From Aquatica leii (taxonomy: Eukaryota > Arthropoda > Insecta > Coleoptera > Lampyridae), in the NCBI GenBank assembly GCA_035610365.1, contig CM069432.1:12896001-12960000 (forward strand): a stretch of DNA of 64,000 nucleotides. Reading direction: 5' to 3'. Under the pieces are notes generated by a model, which saw only the letters and a list, made by a program, of their open reading frames with translations, was not told the origin of the DNA and made no database searches. The position numbers were made by a program, and so were the translations under genes. This document shows, one piece after another, positions 21,561 through 33,184 of this stretch (position 1 is the stretch's first letter; each line of letters opens with the position of its first letter).

Positions 21561-22619
21561 TTTATTTTGCGGTGAAAGTGCATTCTTAGAGAATTTGTAA
21601 ACAGATTTGTTCAAAACACTTTTTTGCCCAAATCGCCACTAGTATCTTTTTTAAACGTTGAATATTTAGTAGATAAGATAAGCACGTGTATCATAATAAA
21701 TTTGTTCCGACAAACAACATGTTTATGTTACAAATAAACTTATTATTAAAAATCATAATAAACGAATTATTCATCTGTATGTACTTAATTTTTAAATGTT
21801 TTGGAATTATAAAACACACCATTGGATTTTAAGTTGCAATCTATTCAAAAGTAATCTTTGGAGATAAAAGTTAACTAATGTAATTTTAGTTTCATACCAT
21901 TTTAACACTCCTTTTACAATGCGGTTCACTATGATTATCCAACGTGTAGATTTGAATACATATTATTTCGATTTGTGTTACATTGCTAACAAAAATGAGG
22001 GTACTACATTAGGTGCGCGAAAAGTGATTGACGTTTCCAATTTTACGTGAGACGAAGTATTAGTCCTATTACCAGCGACGTCGCCAGATGGAAGCCCACT
22101 CAAATTTGAGTAAACAATTTTTGAATGAAATTAATTAATTACTCCAAAAATTAGGTGCCTACCCAATTTAGAAAAAACATTTTTTTAACGAAACTGATTT
22201 TATTAGTAAATATCCTATTATTAAATATTTTTACGCATATGACTACCTTAAAAATATTGTACCGTGTTGTGCCCATACATCTAAAAAAACTTGGCGCTGC
22301 TGCTGCTTATTAAGAAATTAAGGTTTAGTAAAGTTGTATACGTAATTAGAAAGTCTCTGAAGTATTAGAAAATTATCTGCGAAAATCAATTTTTTGAAAA
22401 TTTTGGTAACAGCATATACATATACATTTTTGTATGAAAAACAGAGTAAAATCAATCAAAATTAATAAAAAAATCTTCTACAACATTAAATTTGTCTTTC
22501 CCAGTTTTATTAATTTGTAGCAAATTATTTAACTTAAAACAGACAGGTTTGTTGACTTATTGGCTAATCATACTATTTTAAGGTTATCTATGTAAAGATA
22601 CTAAGGTTTTTGACCACGA
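21561..22619. other. No gene seen
   Basis: AT-rich sequence. The N-terminal part of the Tc1 transposase and its outer terminal repeat should lie at the left of this stretch but are not recognisable. Confidence 0.45.
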
Positions 22620-23536
22620 TTCTATTAAAATGCCAATTGAAATTAAAGAATTAAAATTATCAACAAACATTTTAATTCAGAAATAATATGTTTGTTGGTA
22701 CTTTTGATTCTTGATTTAAAATTGAAGAATTAAAATTATCAACAAACATTTTAATTCATGTAACATTTTAATTCTCCAATATAAATGATTGTTATTTTTT
22801 TATTTGTTAAATAAAAAGTGTTACATGAATTCAAATATTTGTTTATATACTTTATTTCTCAGTTTAAATTAAGGTGTTTAATATGACTGTTAGAAAATTT
22901 TGAGCACGATATATTGCATTAATAAATATGTTTTCAGCTAACAATTTAAACGTGTTAAGTTTGTTTAACAAACACTTTTAATGTATTAAAATAAATAGAC
23001 AAACATGAAAATAAACTTAATAAAAATTGAAGTTTGTTTAAAATTGTAGCAAAACAAATGTAGTATTTAATAATAAAACAATAAAGTAGCTGAAAGATAC
23101 AATTGAAATGTATAATATTGAGTTTTGTCACACTTAAAATGTTAGTTTAAAAAAACTTAATGTTTTTAACTGTTGGTTGATTTAAAATGTTACTTGAATA
23201 AAAATATACGTTGAAAATAAATGAAGTAACATTAGAAATCTATTAATTTTTATGAATGAATAAAAATGCTAGACTAATTTTTAACAACTTACATTATAAA
23301 TGATAGAATTAAAATGTTATTTGATAATTTTAATTCATCGCTGTGATCGGTGGTATCATTTTAATTCATGTAACATTTATTTTTTGTTTGTTATATAAAA
23401 AGTGTTACATGAATTAAAATATTTGTTCATATACTTTTTTTCTCTGTTTAAATTAAAGTTTTTAATATGATTGTTAGAAATTTTAAGCAAAAAATCAGTA
23501 AATACGTTTTTACTTAACAATTTAAATGTGTTAACA
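22620..23536. repeat. Direct and inverted repeats flanking the second PLE, left side
   Basis: A block at 22748-22965 is directly repeated at 23355-23540 (CATTTTAATTCATGTAACAT, AAAAAGTGTTACATGAATT, TTAATATGA(C/T)TGTTAGAAA). A second block, 23165-23354, is inverted at 27358-27545 on the far side of the PLE (AAAATGTTACTTGAATAAAA; GAATTAAAATGTTATTTGAT). Three 31-base hairpin units (22648-22678, 22727-22757, 23306-23336) lie inside. No coding. Confidence 0.6.
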
Positions 23537-23896
23537 AATAAATATTTTCGGGTTTTGAACCGCGTTTCATATTTACACTTTTCACGAAGTTTATAAAACT
23601 TAGAAAGCTTACAACTTTTGAAAAATCTACTATATTTGACGTTTCAACAGTCATGTCGCTGTCTTCTTCAGAAACAACTGAAACCGAAGGTATAGGATCC
23701 TGACAAGCCTTTATATTACGCCGTTGCGGTCAGTGGTTCGTGACGGTTTTGATTCAATAGTCTTCTGTAACATGATTTTCCATATTGGCGCTAGATCGAT
23801 TCCATTATCCCTATTGAAATGGTCGTACTTCTGGATTTCGATGGCTTTCTTGTATAGTCTGGGCCAGAAGTTTTGGGATTTAGCCAACATTGTTGC

Positions 23897-24392
23897 CTAT
23901 TCAAATTTTATTGTGTGACCGGTGTCTAAGAAATGTTCCGCAGATCTTGTGTTATGTTTCTTTCTATCCGCCTTATGTTCTTTTAATCTGGTAGTTATCT
24001 TGCGCTCCGTTTGTCCTATGTAAGGCAGCTCACACGAACAAGGGATGTGGTAGACCCGTGGTTCTTCGAATGGTGCTTTTGTTTCCTTTGATTTTGAGAA
24101 ATTGGCGGCTATTTTATTTGTTGCAGTGAAGGTCACTTTGATGTTTTTCCCTCTAAGTATCCTGGCTATTTTATCCGTGTAGCCTTTTATGTAAGGAAGG
24201 AAGGAAGTTGCCACGGGGTCTTCCGTTTTTTATTAAGGCGTTCGTCAGGTGACTTGGCTCGGTGTTTAACGTGTTCGGTTTACTGATCGATTTGGCCCTG
24301 TGTACTAAAGTTTTTAGAACTAAAAACTTCTGAGCTGGATAATGATGTGATTCGGCGTTGAGGTATCTGACAGTATGTGTCGGTTTTCTATA
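23897..24392 (-). pseudogene. PLE GIY-YIG endonuclease and linker
   Basis: The 24401-24171 frame supplies YRKPTHTVRYLNAESHH and the LTNALIKNGRP linker. The 24214-23897 frame supplies KGYTDKIARILRG, VYHIPCSCELPYIGQTER (GIY-YIG motif read as Y-I-G) and TRLKEHKADR. The nuclease nicks target DNA for PLE integration. YRKPTHT is cut off from the RT by the TA-flanked insertion immediately to its right. Confidence 0.85.
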
Positions 24393-24394
24393 TA
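24393..24394. repeat. TA target duplication, left
   Basis: TA, also at 25539-25540. The occupied PLE reads ..CTATA-TA[insert]TA-CTTGATG, whereas the empty site in the first PLE (about 1300) reads CTATATACTTGATG. Confidence 0.8.
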
Positions 24395-25538
24395 CCGTCA
24401 ACCGGGGCGACTTGATAACAGTTTTCAGATATTTTTACATATAACTTCCGCCCCCTTCAAACAATTTAATTGTTTTTCCGGCTGAGTTGTTACTAAACAT
24501 TGTGGATAGTATTCATGTATTTTTAAGTTGGTAGGAAAATTTTTGTGCGTTTTAAAACATTTTTTGATTGTTCCGACTCGCCCCCCCTCGTTCGGGGCGA
24601 GATGGAATATCTATTAATATACGCCTATATTCCATTCCAAATCAATATAGAGGTGAATCGGAACACATTTTATGTTTTTAAAAATAAATTTAACGCATAG
24701 GTATGCATCAAAGGCAAATAATAATGTTATTATAAAAATAAGGTTTGAAAAATGCTTATTTATTTAGTTTGAAACACATTATTTTATACAACGCTAAATA
24801 TTATAAAAACTGAGTTAGAAATACGAACTAAAATATTAAAATCTCACAAAAACATTCTTAGAAAAATAACATAAATAATATAGGCAAATGAATACAAATT
24901 AGAATTAACAAAAAGGATCTTGATTAAATAAAAAACCTCCCATATTTAGTTGAACTGGCTGCTGAAGAGTTTTTTTTATTTGGTCTATATCCACATTACA
25001 AACATCAGGAACCGTGGGTTCCAAAAAAGCATTCTTTATTTTCCTGTTTTCTCTAAAACAAGATATTTTTATTTCTCCCTCGAGCATTTCTTTAATCTGT
25101 GCCACATATTTAATCTAGCGCCCCCTTTGAAGTTCCAATTCGCCCCTTGAAAATCCAATATCGATATTCAGGTCCCGCATTAATTACCGGAAAAAAATAA
25201 CTGCAACCTAACCTCAACTTAGTTAACTTTATATGACCGCCATTCCATAAAAAAATAACTTAGGCCCTATATGTCTCATCAATAGAAAAATCAGGGGAGC
25301 TTTTTCAATAATATAAAAATATCAAATTTTCTTACCTTTTTTTAATTGTCACTCAAAAAACAAATAAAAGCGTTGACAACTTCTACCGCCGCAGATAAAC
25401 AAAGTAAGATGCTTAACTGCAAATGAAATTATGTTATACACTTCCAAACATTCCTGGTAGATGGAACTGGGATTTTAAAAATAATTGCGAGGAACGTTCC
25501 GAATCGCACCTGCTGTTTCAAGCCACCCCGGTTGATGG
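24395..25538. mobile_element. Pogo/Tigger-like non-autonomous transposon inserted in the PLE
   Basis: 1144 bp with terminal inverted repeats CCGTCAACCGGGGCGACTTG and, from the right end, CCATCAACCGGGGTGGCTTG, flanked by TA. GGGGCGA-type words recur inside (near 24594). A minus-strand frame from about 25115 to 24905 (YVAQIKEMLEGE, NAFLEPTVPDVCNVD) resembles the carboxyl tail found in insect pogo/Tigger transposases. The same kind of tail occurs in the large pogo-like element at 47.5 kb. The catalytic domain is absent, so this is an internally deleted derivative. The superfamily call rests on TA, TIR style and the tail. Confidence 0.75.
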
Positions 25539-26048
25539 TACTTGATGCCTCAATCTGATGTTCATCTTTCGAGTGACCAGTACGTTCAAGAACGGAACGC
25601 TTCTGTTTGTTTCCTTTTCCATGGTGAATTTGATGTTGGAATCTAACTGGTTGATGTGATCCAGAAAGTTGTGTAGTGTTTCTGCTCCATGAGACCAAAT
25701 TACAAATGTATCGTCCACATAACGTAACCAGCATTTTGGCTCGAGGGTAGCGGTTTGTAATGCTCTTTGTTTAAAGTCCTCCATAAATATATTGGCGATG
25801 ACTGGAGAAAGTGGTAATCCCATGGCTGCTCCTTCAATTTGTTCGTATACAACGTTGTTGAATGAGAAGTATGTGGACTTTAAACATAGCTCAATTAGTC
25901 CGTTAAGCTTCTTATCCAAATCTGCTTTTCGTAATTTAGTCTTGATGATCTCTAGTGCTGTTTGTAGTGACACTTTTGTAAAGAGCACATCAAAACTGAC
26001 TAAAATGTCTTGTGATTCCAATTTAATTTTGTTAATCCTTGAAACCAA
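25518..26048 (-). pseudogene. PLE reverse transcriptase, palm
   Basis: Contains ILVSFDVLFTKV (first catalytic aspartate), GAAMGLPLSPVIANIFMEDF and WLRYVDDTFVIWSHG (YVDD), then HINQLDSNIKFTME and VPFLNVLV. The last few codons run into the pogo-like insertion. The RT copies the element RNA. Frames on either side are offset. Confidence 0.9.
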
Positions 26049-26111
26049 GTGCTGGGAATTTCTTACGTGATGGATGCTTTTTCCAGTAAGCGGTTGTAAA
26101 ATCGTACATAA

Positions 26112-26534
26112 TTATCTAGCCAGAAGATGGCTGGCTGAACCTGTAGCACTCACAATTGGGCGAAGCGGTACCCCTGGTTTGTGAATTTTTGGAAGACCGT
26201 AAAGGTGCGGCTTCCTGGTGTCTGTAAGAATTAGTCGTCTCTTTTGATGTTCCGAGATTGTGCTTGCGGTTTTTACAGCGGCCGAAATCTTTCTCTCTAG
26301 AGGTTTTATTGGGTTCTTCTTCAATGGTTTGTATGCCGAATCTGGTAGCAAAGTATCGATTTTTTCCATGTAGTCGTTGCTGTTCATGATGACAGAAGCA
26401 TTTCCTTTATCAGCTGGTAATACAGTGATTTCTTTGTTGGCCTTCAGTTTCCTTAGAGCATTTCTTTCCTCTCGATTGATGTTGGGTTTCGGTGCTGTAG
26501 ATTTCTTTAGAATATCGGCTGTTTTGACCCTCAC
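26112..26534 (-). pseudogene. PLE reverse transcriptase, fingers
   Basis: LPADKGNASVIMN and LYGLPKIHKPGVPLRPIVSA are diagnostic for Penelope RTs. A stop between this frame and the palm frame, and TAA codons near 26535, break continuity. Confidence 0.9.
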
Positions 26535-26540
26535 CTCTTC

Positions 26541-26762
26541 TTAAATATGTTGTGGCAGAGTTCTGAGTGTGCTTTCCAATGAACTCACTATTTCTTTCTT
26601 CGGTATAAATTTTGGTGTGATAGCAAAATTTAATCCTTTTGATAAAATAGCCGTTGCTGGTCCACTGAGTGTGGTGGAAGACATATTGATGATGATCCTG
26701 TCTGTCTCTAGATGCGGCGGTGGAGGATGTTGTACTTCCTGTAACTTCTGAAACTTCGCCAA
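26541..26762 (-). pseudogene. PLE N-terminal to RT segment
   Basis: Carries LSKGLNFAITPKFIPKKEIV, the L..GLNFA.TP..IP..E motif upstream of Penelope RT fingers. Frame closed by a stop at 26541. Confidence 0.8.
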
Positions 26763-26876
26763 TTGGATTTTCTTTACCTTTTTGGTGATCTCTTCGGCTT
26801 TTTAAGATAGTTTGTCGATCAAATCCCAGATTGTCGAATCTATTGTGTTGACCAGTCGTGAATGGACTGAAAATAA

Positions 26877-27176
26877 CTAGTTTCGTGTATTCTCTTCCTT
26901 AACAAAGTTCTTTCCCGTTCTGGTTTTGATGTGATGTTGTATTTGTAGAAAACCTGGGACAATGTCCTGGTCTCTACATCTGCTCAAAAAGGCTAATTGA
27001 GCAAGCAGACGTTGGCGTTTGATCCTGAGTGTCTTCAATTTCCGTACGATTTTAAAAACTTTCTCCCCGTAGAGTCGGATAATATTATTATTGAGGCTTT
27101 CGCGGCCATGATTTTTTAACAAAGTATTTTCGGGTTTTGAACCGTGTTTCATATTTACACTTTTCACAAAGTTCAT
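26877..27176 (-). pseudogene. PLE N-terminal region
   Basis: 99 codons rich in basic residues, beginning inside the terminal repeat (MKHGSKPEN) and including the LKTLRIKRQRLLAQ and CRDQDIVPGFLQIQHHIK segments. Role in the family is not clear; it may bind nucleic acid. The corresponding region at 1-390 is more degraded. Confidence 0.75.
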
Positions 27177-27251
27177 AGAACTTAGAAAGCTTTGAAAAAT
27201 TTACAATATTTGACGTTTCGGCAGTCATGTCGCTGTCTTCTTCAGAAAAAA

Positions 27252-27560
27252 TTAAATTTAGTAATAAAAAGCAAAACGGCGTTCCATAGTGATCGGTGGT
27301 AGCTTTTGAAACTATTTCAGCATAAAGAAATACATGTACATGGTAGTTCTAAATGACGCCACCGATTAAAGCGACGAATTAAAATTATCAACTAATATTT
27401 TAATTGTATCATTTAAAATGTTAGTTGCTAAAAGTTATTCTAGCATTTTAATTTATCCCTGAAAATTCAAACATTTATAATGTTACTTACTTCAATTTTT
27501 ACATTTATTTTTATTCAAGTAACATTTTAAATCAACTTACAATATACTACCCTAAAGTTT
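27252..27560. repeat. Inverted arm flanking the second PLE, right side
   Basis: 27358-27545 is the inverted copy of 23165-23354, and a fourth 31-base hairpin unit is at 27376-27406. A short direct repeat AATAAAAAG(C/T)AAAACGGCG occurs at 27258 and again at about 27645. Confidence 0.55.
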
Positions 27561-28800
27561 TTCAAAGCAAAATTTAAATTGTAGCAAACATTTTTAATAT
27601 GTACAAGAAGTTACCTATTTTATAAGTTACGTATAAAAACGGACAATAAAAAGTAAAACGGCGTTCTATAGATTTCGTTTATATGTAACAAATTTTTAAA
27701 TAAAAACCAGTTTTTTTTAGTCGTAACGAACAGTATAATTTCTACGTTTCTAGTGGTTTTTTACACGTTCTTAGCAATTTTGTGTTTTGGCAGTATTTTG
27801 ACATAGTGATTTATCGACAGTTCTTTTTTTTCTTTACGACTAATTAGTATCAAAATCTTTTTTTTTAAGACTAGCTTTTTATTGACCATTTAAATACTAC
27901 GTGCGTACTTTCTTAGGACAAGTAAAATTACGTTTTGGTTTAGCAATACGTACAATAAGCATACATTTTAGAACGTTTGATGAAATTTGTTAAAAAGCAC
28001 AAAATATAAACCACAAATAGCTATATTTTCAAATAATGAAAATATTATTATAAAAATTGTTTAAAAATAAATTTTAGTGTTCATCTCAGTTTCAGTTTGA
28101 ATCAACAATCAGTGATTTCACAACAGAAAACAAACTGTATATAGTTTAACGTGGGAATACCCAAAATTATCATTAAACTCAAAATCCAATTGTGTCTTAA
28201 CATCTAAATTTATTTGTATTTATCATTTCAAATTAATTTTTATAGTTATTACTTAAACAATTCGGTTTTTTAGGATGTTTTTATTTTATATACAAGTTTA
28301 TCTTGTTTTGTTTAAAATATTTATTTCTTGCAGTTATCTTAATATTCTTTATATTTACTGGTTTTTTGTAACTTTTTGGTTTTTGTAATGTTCCTTTTTT
28401 GTTATATAAATCGTATACCAATCTTAAAGTGCTGGTAATTTTATTTGCGAAGCATTTCATTAAAATAGTATTTAGAAGCACATTTTCATCTACAATCTGA
28501 TACTTATTCCTGGATTCGTTTCTTACGAACTAAACTAGGTACATTATGGTAGCGGATGATTTCGATAAATAAATCTACGAACTTTTTTCAATTTTTTTTT
28601 AAATAACACATCATAATTTTTAGAAGGCATGTGCAGAAAATAAAACTGCATCTAATCGTCTAAGAAAATCAAGTTTTTATATAAACAGAAAAAGCCGTTG
28701 GCGGTACAGGTTAAATTGCAGTCTTATTTAAAACAAGTTCAAGAGTGCCCTCATTTTTATTTTCGTTTTTTATAAATACGCTTTTTGCTGCTTGCATCTT
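27561..28800. other. No gene seen
   Basis: AT-rich. The short minus-strand frame at 28281-28481 is lysine/asparagine-rich with no domain. Confidence 0.45.
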
Positions 28801-28840
28801 TTCATGGAGATGAGGCCGAAAACTTAACGAAGGCGTAAGG

Positions 28841-30160
28841 CTAACATTTTACTGTTTCAATCTCATTTCTCCTGTATTTCCAATTTTCATTCTGACTCAC
28901 ACTTCCGCCTCTTCTAAAAACCATTATTTTAGTTTTTTCCAAATTAACCTCTAAGCTCCATAGCTCACAGTACTTGTCTAGTCTGTTTATCATGTTATGC
29001 AACCCTTGACTCGAGTCTGATACCAATATCATCGGCATACGCCAACAACTTCACTGTATACCCATTTACCAAAGATCCTCCATCTATACATTCGTCCAAG
29101 TCATTTAAGAACAAAGCAAACAGTAACTGACTTAACACACACCCGTGTCTTACTCCTCTTAAAGGTTTAAAGTTTTCTGACACAGCGTCTGCTTTACGAA
29201 CACACGCAAAGGTACATTCATACAAATTTTCAATACAGACCAGCATTTTGTTTGATATTCCCAAACTCGACAATTTAAGAAATAAATCTCTCCTCTCTAT
29301 ACTATCAAACGCCGATGTAAAATCGATAAATAAGGCGAAAAGTTTTTCTTTAGGCTTGCTACACTTTAAACTTGCCAGATTAGTTAAACAAAAGATATTG
29401 TCAACTACTGAGTAACCCTTTCTGAATCCTGCTTGGAACTCTTTAAGAAGGTTTTTGTTGTACAACTATTTCTGTAGTGTAGAATGCAACATGCTCACAA
29501 ATATTTTTGACAATGTAGTAAGGATATACCTCTATAGTTTTCTGGTTTGTTAGAATCTCCTTTTTTATATATTGGACGGACTATACTTCTTTTAAATGAA
29601 TTTGGGACATTATCAGTCAAAAACACTCTGTTACTGGCACGAACAAAGTATAATAAGAAATTCTCTGGTGCGTTCTTAAAAAATTCGTAAGGTATTCTAT
29701 CTATCACAGGCGACTTGCTTTTTTGTTTTTGCCAATATCGCTTTTAACCCGCCTATAGTAAAACTCGTATCTAATTGCAAATCTGTAACATACGACAAGG
29801 CAAATTGCTTTGGTACCGACATTGCCGTCGGTTTAAAAAGTAATTTAAAGTACTCTTTCAATGTGTCAAGCGGAATCTCACAGTTTGTAATCCCAGAACT
29901 AGCCCTAAACCATCTCACAGCTTTCCAGAATTCTTTTCCATCTCTAGATTTTTTTAGTGCTTGCTCTATTTTATGTTTTATTTCTATTTGGTTTTTTATA
30001 ACTACTTTTTGCTTCAAGATAACTGGAATAATTTCTGAATTAGTTTTCCTTAATATTTTTAATAGTATAAGCATTCTGTTTCTTAATTTACCACATTCTC
30101 TGTCAAACCACTTCTTCTTTCCTTCCACTCTTACACCTTTTGTCTTTTGATTACTACCTT
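28841..30160 (-). pseudogene. LINE reverse transcriptase, 3' truncated
   Basis: Frames 30128-29697, 29707-29495, 29465-28995 and 29038-28841 join as one RT. Motifs in order: KKWFDRECGKLRN, SPVIDRIPYEFFK-like, FKRSIVRPIYKKGDSNKPENYR, QAGFRKGYSVVDN, FIDFTSAFDSI (first aspartate), GVRHGC.LS.LLFALFLNDL, LLAYADDI (catalytic) and LEKTKIMVFRRGG. Non-LTR RTs prime on nicked target DNA. The protein stops at the thumb, and no C-terminal domain or poly(A) tail follows, which is the opposite of ordinary 5' truncation. Clade not fixed (L2/CR1-like suspected). Several frame changes. Confidence 0.85.
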
Positions 30161-30289
30161 TCTCTGCGGCTCGTAATATGCAGTTTTTTATTTCATTAAA
30201 CTTCGCCTCCTGCTTCTACTGTCTCAATCGCTTAAATATTTTTTAACTCCCTTTCTACTTTATCATGGTAATTCCGTTGATCTTTTTTT

Positions 30290-31050
30290 GTCTAAACTAA
30301 CTTATTTATAAGATTTGTTATCTCGCCTCTCTCTGTACTGCATCTGTCCCCGATACTTAGTGACAACATGATTGGTAAGTGATTTGAGAAGCTCTGTTCG
30401 TTAATTGTGAAATTCTTCACCATCTCTAATGAACCTATAGTTAGTGCTGCTATATCATTTACTGATTTGCACATGAGTCCTACGAATGTGAGGTGACCTT
30501 CTTCGTCTCCTTTTGTTCTTCCATTTAGCACTACCAATCCATACTCGCCACAAAACTCTAAAAAGTTTTTCCTCTAGATTTAAAAACCGCATCCTTTGAC
30601 TTACGTTGTTCATTTGTTCTATTTCTAGCTGTACACGGTATACTTTCAAGATCCAGATACTGTTCTTTACCTATTTTAACATTTATATCTCCTATCACCA
30701 ACAAATGCTTTGCCTGGTTGTCTACAATAAGGTTTTGAAGTGTCTTAAAATCATCTTCCCATTTGTTACAGTTTAGATATGTGGGAGCAATTATTATAGT
30801 TCCTGACTCAGTATCTAATTTTACTATTAATTCTTGTTCTCCCGTATTCTCTATTCTACATTTTCTATCTAAATCACTACATTTTCTTATGCCTATTAAT
30901 GTTTCCCCACTTACCCTTCCGTATTAATGTAATCTAGACGCGCTTGTCCAGTAAGTTTTAAACCCCGTAAAAAATTCATTTTTTTTACCTCTTCCTCTGT
31001 TACAAATGTCTCTAACAACATAATCAAATTAAAACTTAACAAAAAAAAAT
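30290..31050 (-). pseudogene. LINE AP-type endonuclease
   Basis: Pieces in different minus-strand frames: NLIMLLETFV near 31010 (metal-binding E of the N-T/E motif), LVIGDINVKIGKEQ near 30690 (G-D-x-N), then VVLNGRTKGDEEGHLTFVG (30537 onward), SVNDIAAL and SNHLPI (the SDHxP motif with D changed to N). The enzyme nicks the target for reverse transcription. Frame changes at about 30570 and 30920 show that it is inactive. Confidence 0.8.
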
Positions 31051-31499
31051 AACGAAATCATATTCATAGACTTTGTTTTTTAACGCGTTAACATTATAAC
31101 AAATAAATTTACAAGTTTTATTCTGCTCATACTTTGAATCACTTTTAAACTTAGGCTTACAGTTGTTTCTCTTAGACGGGCGTGGCCACCCTCAGTATTG
31201 AGAACCTGCCCCAGTGCTTGAGGTTCTTGGTACTGTTCCTGATTTGAACTGTGTGGATGAGTGACTTGCTGTTTGGTTGTCATATTTTAGCCGGTTTACA
31301 ATATCATTTAAATCGATTCTTTTTATTTTTTTAATTACTTTTAGCCTATTCCTGCTTCCTGCTACTATCCTATTATTCCAAAACATTCTACTTCCTCCAA
31401 CAAGTGATCTACTACTAACGGTACTGGTTGTTCCCCTGTTCGTTTTGCTAATTCTTTCCGTATCACAAGCTGCTTATTTCTTTTAATTCTAGTTTATAT

Positions 31500-32121
31500 T
31501 GTGTAATCCTTACGTATTTCCATTCCGGAACCCCTGATCCTATTTGTTTTTGCTAATATTCGGTCAATGTCGTCATCTAATGGTATGTGCGCAATAATTG
31601 GACAGCCCTGCACCGGTTTACCTAGTGGGTGAGCCCGTTTTACCACAATACCCGTCTCTTGTAGAACCTCTTTGCAAAACTTGTTTCCTTTCTTTCATCA
31701 TGCTTTAGACTACGAAAAATTAGGTTGTTTCTACGTTGTCTACCTTTTCGTTCATTTTGTATCGCTTTTATTCTGGCATTTTCCGTTCTCTATTCATTCA
31801 GTTCTTGCTCTAATATATGTTCTTTTATTTCTTTTTGAATCGTTATCCTTTAGCTTTGCTACTTCTTCCTTTAAGATTTTATTTTTTTTCATGAAGTTTG
31901 GTTACATCATCTTTGGTTGCTACATTAGCTAATTTTGTATCCAGTTTTTGATCTAACAGATCCCGTAGTAACTCGAGCAACCCTTCATTAGAAGTTTGAA
32001 AAGCCATATCCTTTTTTTTTCTTTCTTCCGGTGATGAGTTACTCGTTCTTTTTCTTTTAGGCGTGCTTAGATCACATGGACTTTTATCGGGAGTAAAAAA
32101 TTCCCTAATTGATCTGTTCAA
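31500..32121 (-). pseudogene. LINE ORF1-like protein
   Basis: Begins at an ATG at 32121 (MNRSIREFFTPDKSPC), continues through a basic KRKR segment and a heptad-rich stretch LLELLRDLLDQKLDTKL, then NNLIFR and, near 31640, RAHPLGKPVQGCP with P.DDDID. This layout fits ORF1 of arthropod LINEs with a coiled coil and an RNA-binding fold. Frame changes occur near 31880 and 31690. The spacer 31060-31500 between it and the endonuclease has only scraps of coding. Confidence 0.6.
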
Positions 32122-32616
32122 TCGGTTATTTTAATTAGTTGTATATTTTAAATTTTTATAATTATTTATATTGTTTACACAATCTGTTCGTTTACACTAA
32201 TTGCAATTGTAAACCTTGAAGTTAGAAATAATTAACTTTTATTAAATTTAGCTAATTTGTTTTGTTTATTCGTACATGTAACACGTGTGTTTGGTATCAA
32301 AAGTTAGCAATGAACTTTTCGTAAATTGATTTTTAAACACCTGCACGTCCCGAAGTTACTCATAGACCAACTGCTGCTGAACTGTTTATACGAAATTGTT
32401 CGAGTACGTTTTAAAAGGTTCATTGTGATAATGCGATACGTTACCGTCCCGGTGAAAGGGCGTTCCAACCCGAAGAGTATGCGACGATGTCAAATAATTA
32501 ATTAAACCTAACAAAGTATACTGCATACTAATAAATAAATAATTAGTGTCGATAAACAGGCTAGAAGTAAAGGTTACCAAAGCTTTGGTTTTAATAAACT
32601 TATGTGAAATAAATTA

Positions 32617-32770
32617 AGCTATCCAATCCGCGTAATTGAATCTACATTCCCCGGTACGCGTGACGCTAAACTTATTGTACGTACTTCGGCGAATTAACTC
32701 TAGACAGCCAGGAACAATTGTACAAAAAGTAATTGACATAAGTAAAGGTTGGACTTTTTTATGTTATATG
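32617..32770 (+). repeat. Diverged LTR fragment related to the 9-12 kb gypsy element
   Basis: AGCTATCCAATCCGCGTAAT through AAAGGTTGGACTTTTTTATG aligns, with many differences, to the reverse complement of about 12295-12445 in the 5' LTR. It is in opposite orientation to that element. Homology further left (32400-32616) is doubtful. Likely a solo-LTR remnant of a related family. Confidence 0.5.
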
Positions 32771-32776
32771 AATATA

Positions 32777-33184
32777 GAAAAACAGTTATTTTTTAACGTA
32801 TCTTGTTTCCCTTCATTATATGGAATTTTTTTCTAAAAAAATCGTCATAGGCAGGATTCGAACCTAGGATTATATATGGAATTCACTTTAAATTATAAGT
32901 CAAATATCTAATAAACTGTTAATGTTAGAATTTTTTATTTGAATAAGTTGTTAGAAAAAATAAACTCGATAAGAAACTGTAAAAAAAATTCGAATTTTTG
33001 TATCAGACCTATCTTTTGATAGAACCGAGAGAATCTAAAAAGCCCGCTCCATACCAAATTTCAAGTTACTAGGACTTTTGGTTCGTGGGTACATCGTTAC
33101 ACACAGACGGACACACACACAGACACCCAAATTTTTTTTTTGAAAAATACATTTTTCTGATTCAGGAGATCTTGAAACGTGAAA
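32777..33184 (+). repeat. Family X copy (D), second unit and tail only
   Basis: Starts within the AACAGTTATTTTTTAACGTA stretch that precedes unit 2, contains GGCAGGATTCGAACCTAGGA and TTTTGGTTCG, and ends with the CACACACACAGACACCCAAA tract and CAGGAGATCTTGAAACGT. The head and unit 1 are missing. Confidence 0.7.

Larger units (their letters stand above)
23537..27251 (-). mobile_element. Penelope-like element, near full length, with a nested insertion
   Basis: Bounded by two direct copies of a roughly 130-bp terminal repeat (23537-23676 and 27122-27251). On the minus strand the order is N-terminal region, RT fingers, RT palm, insertion, linker, GIY-YIG endonuclease. It is the reference for the fragments at the window start. 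Frames change several times, so it is not functional. Without the 24395-25538 insertion the element would be about 2.57 kb. Confidence 0.85.
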
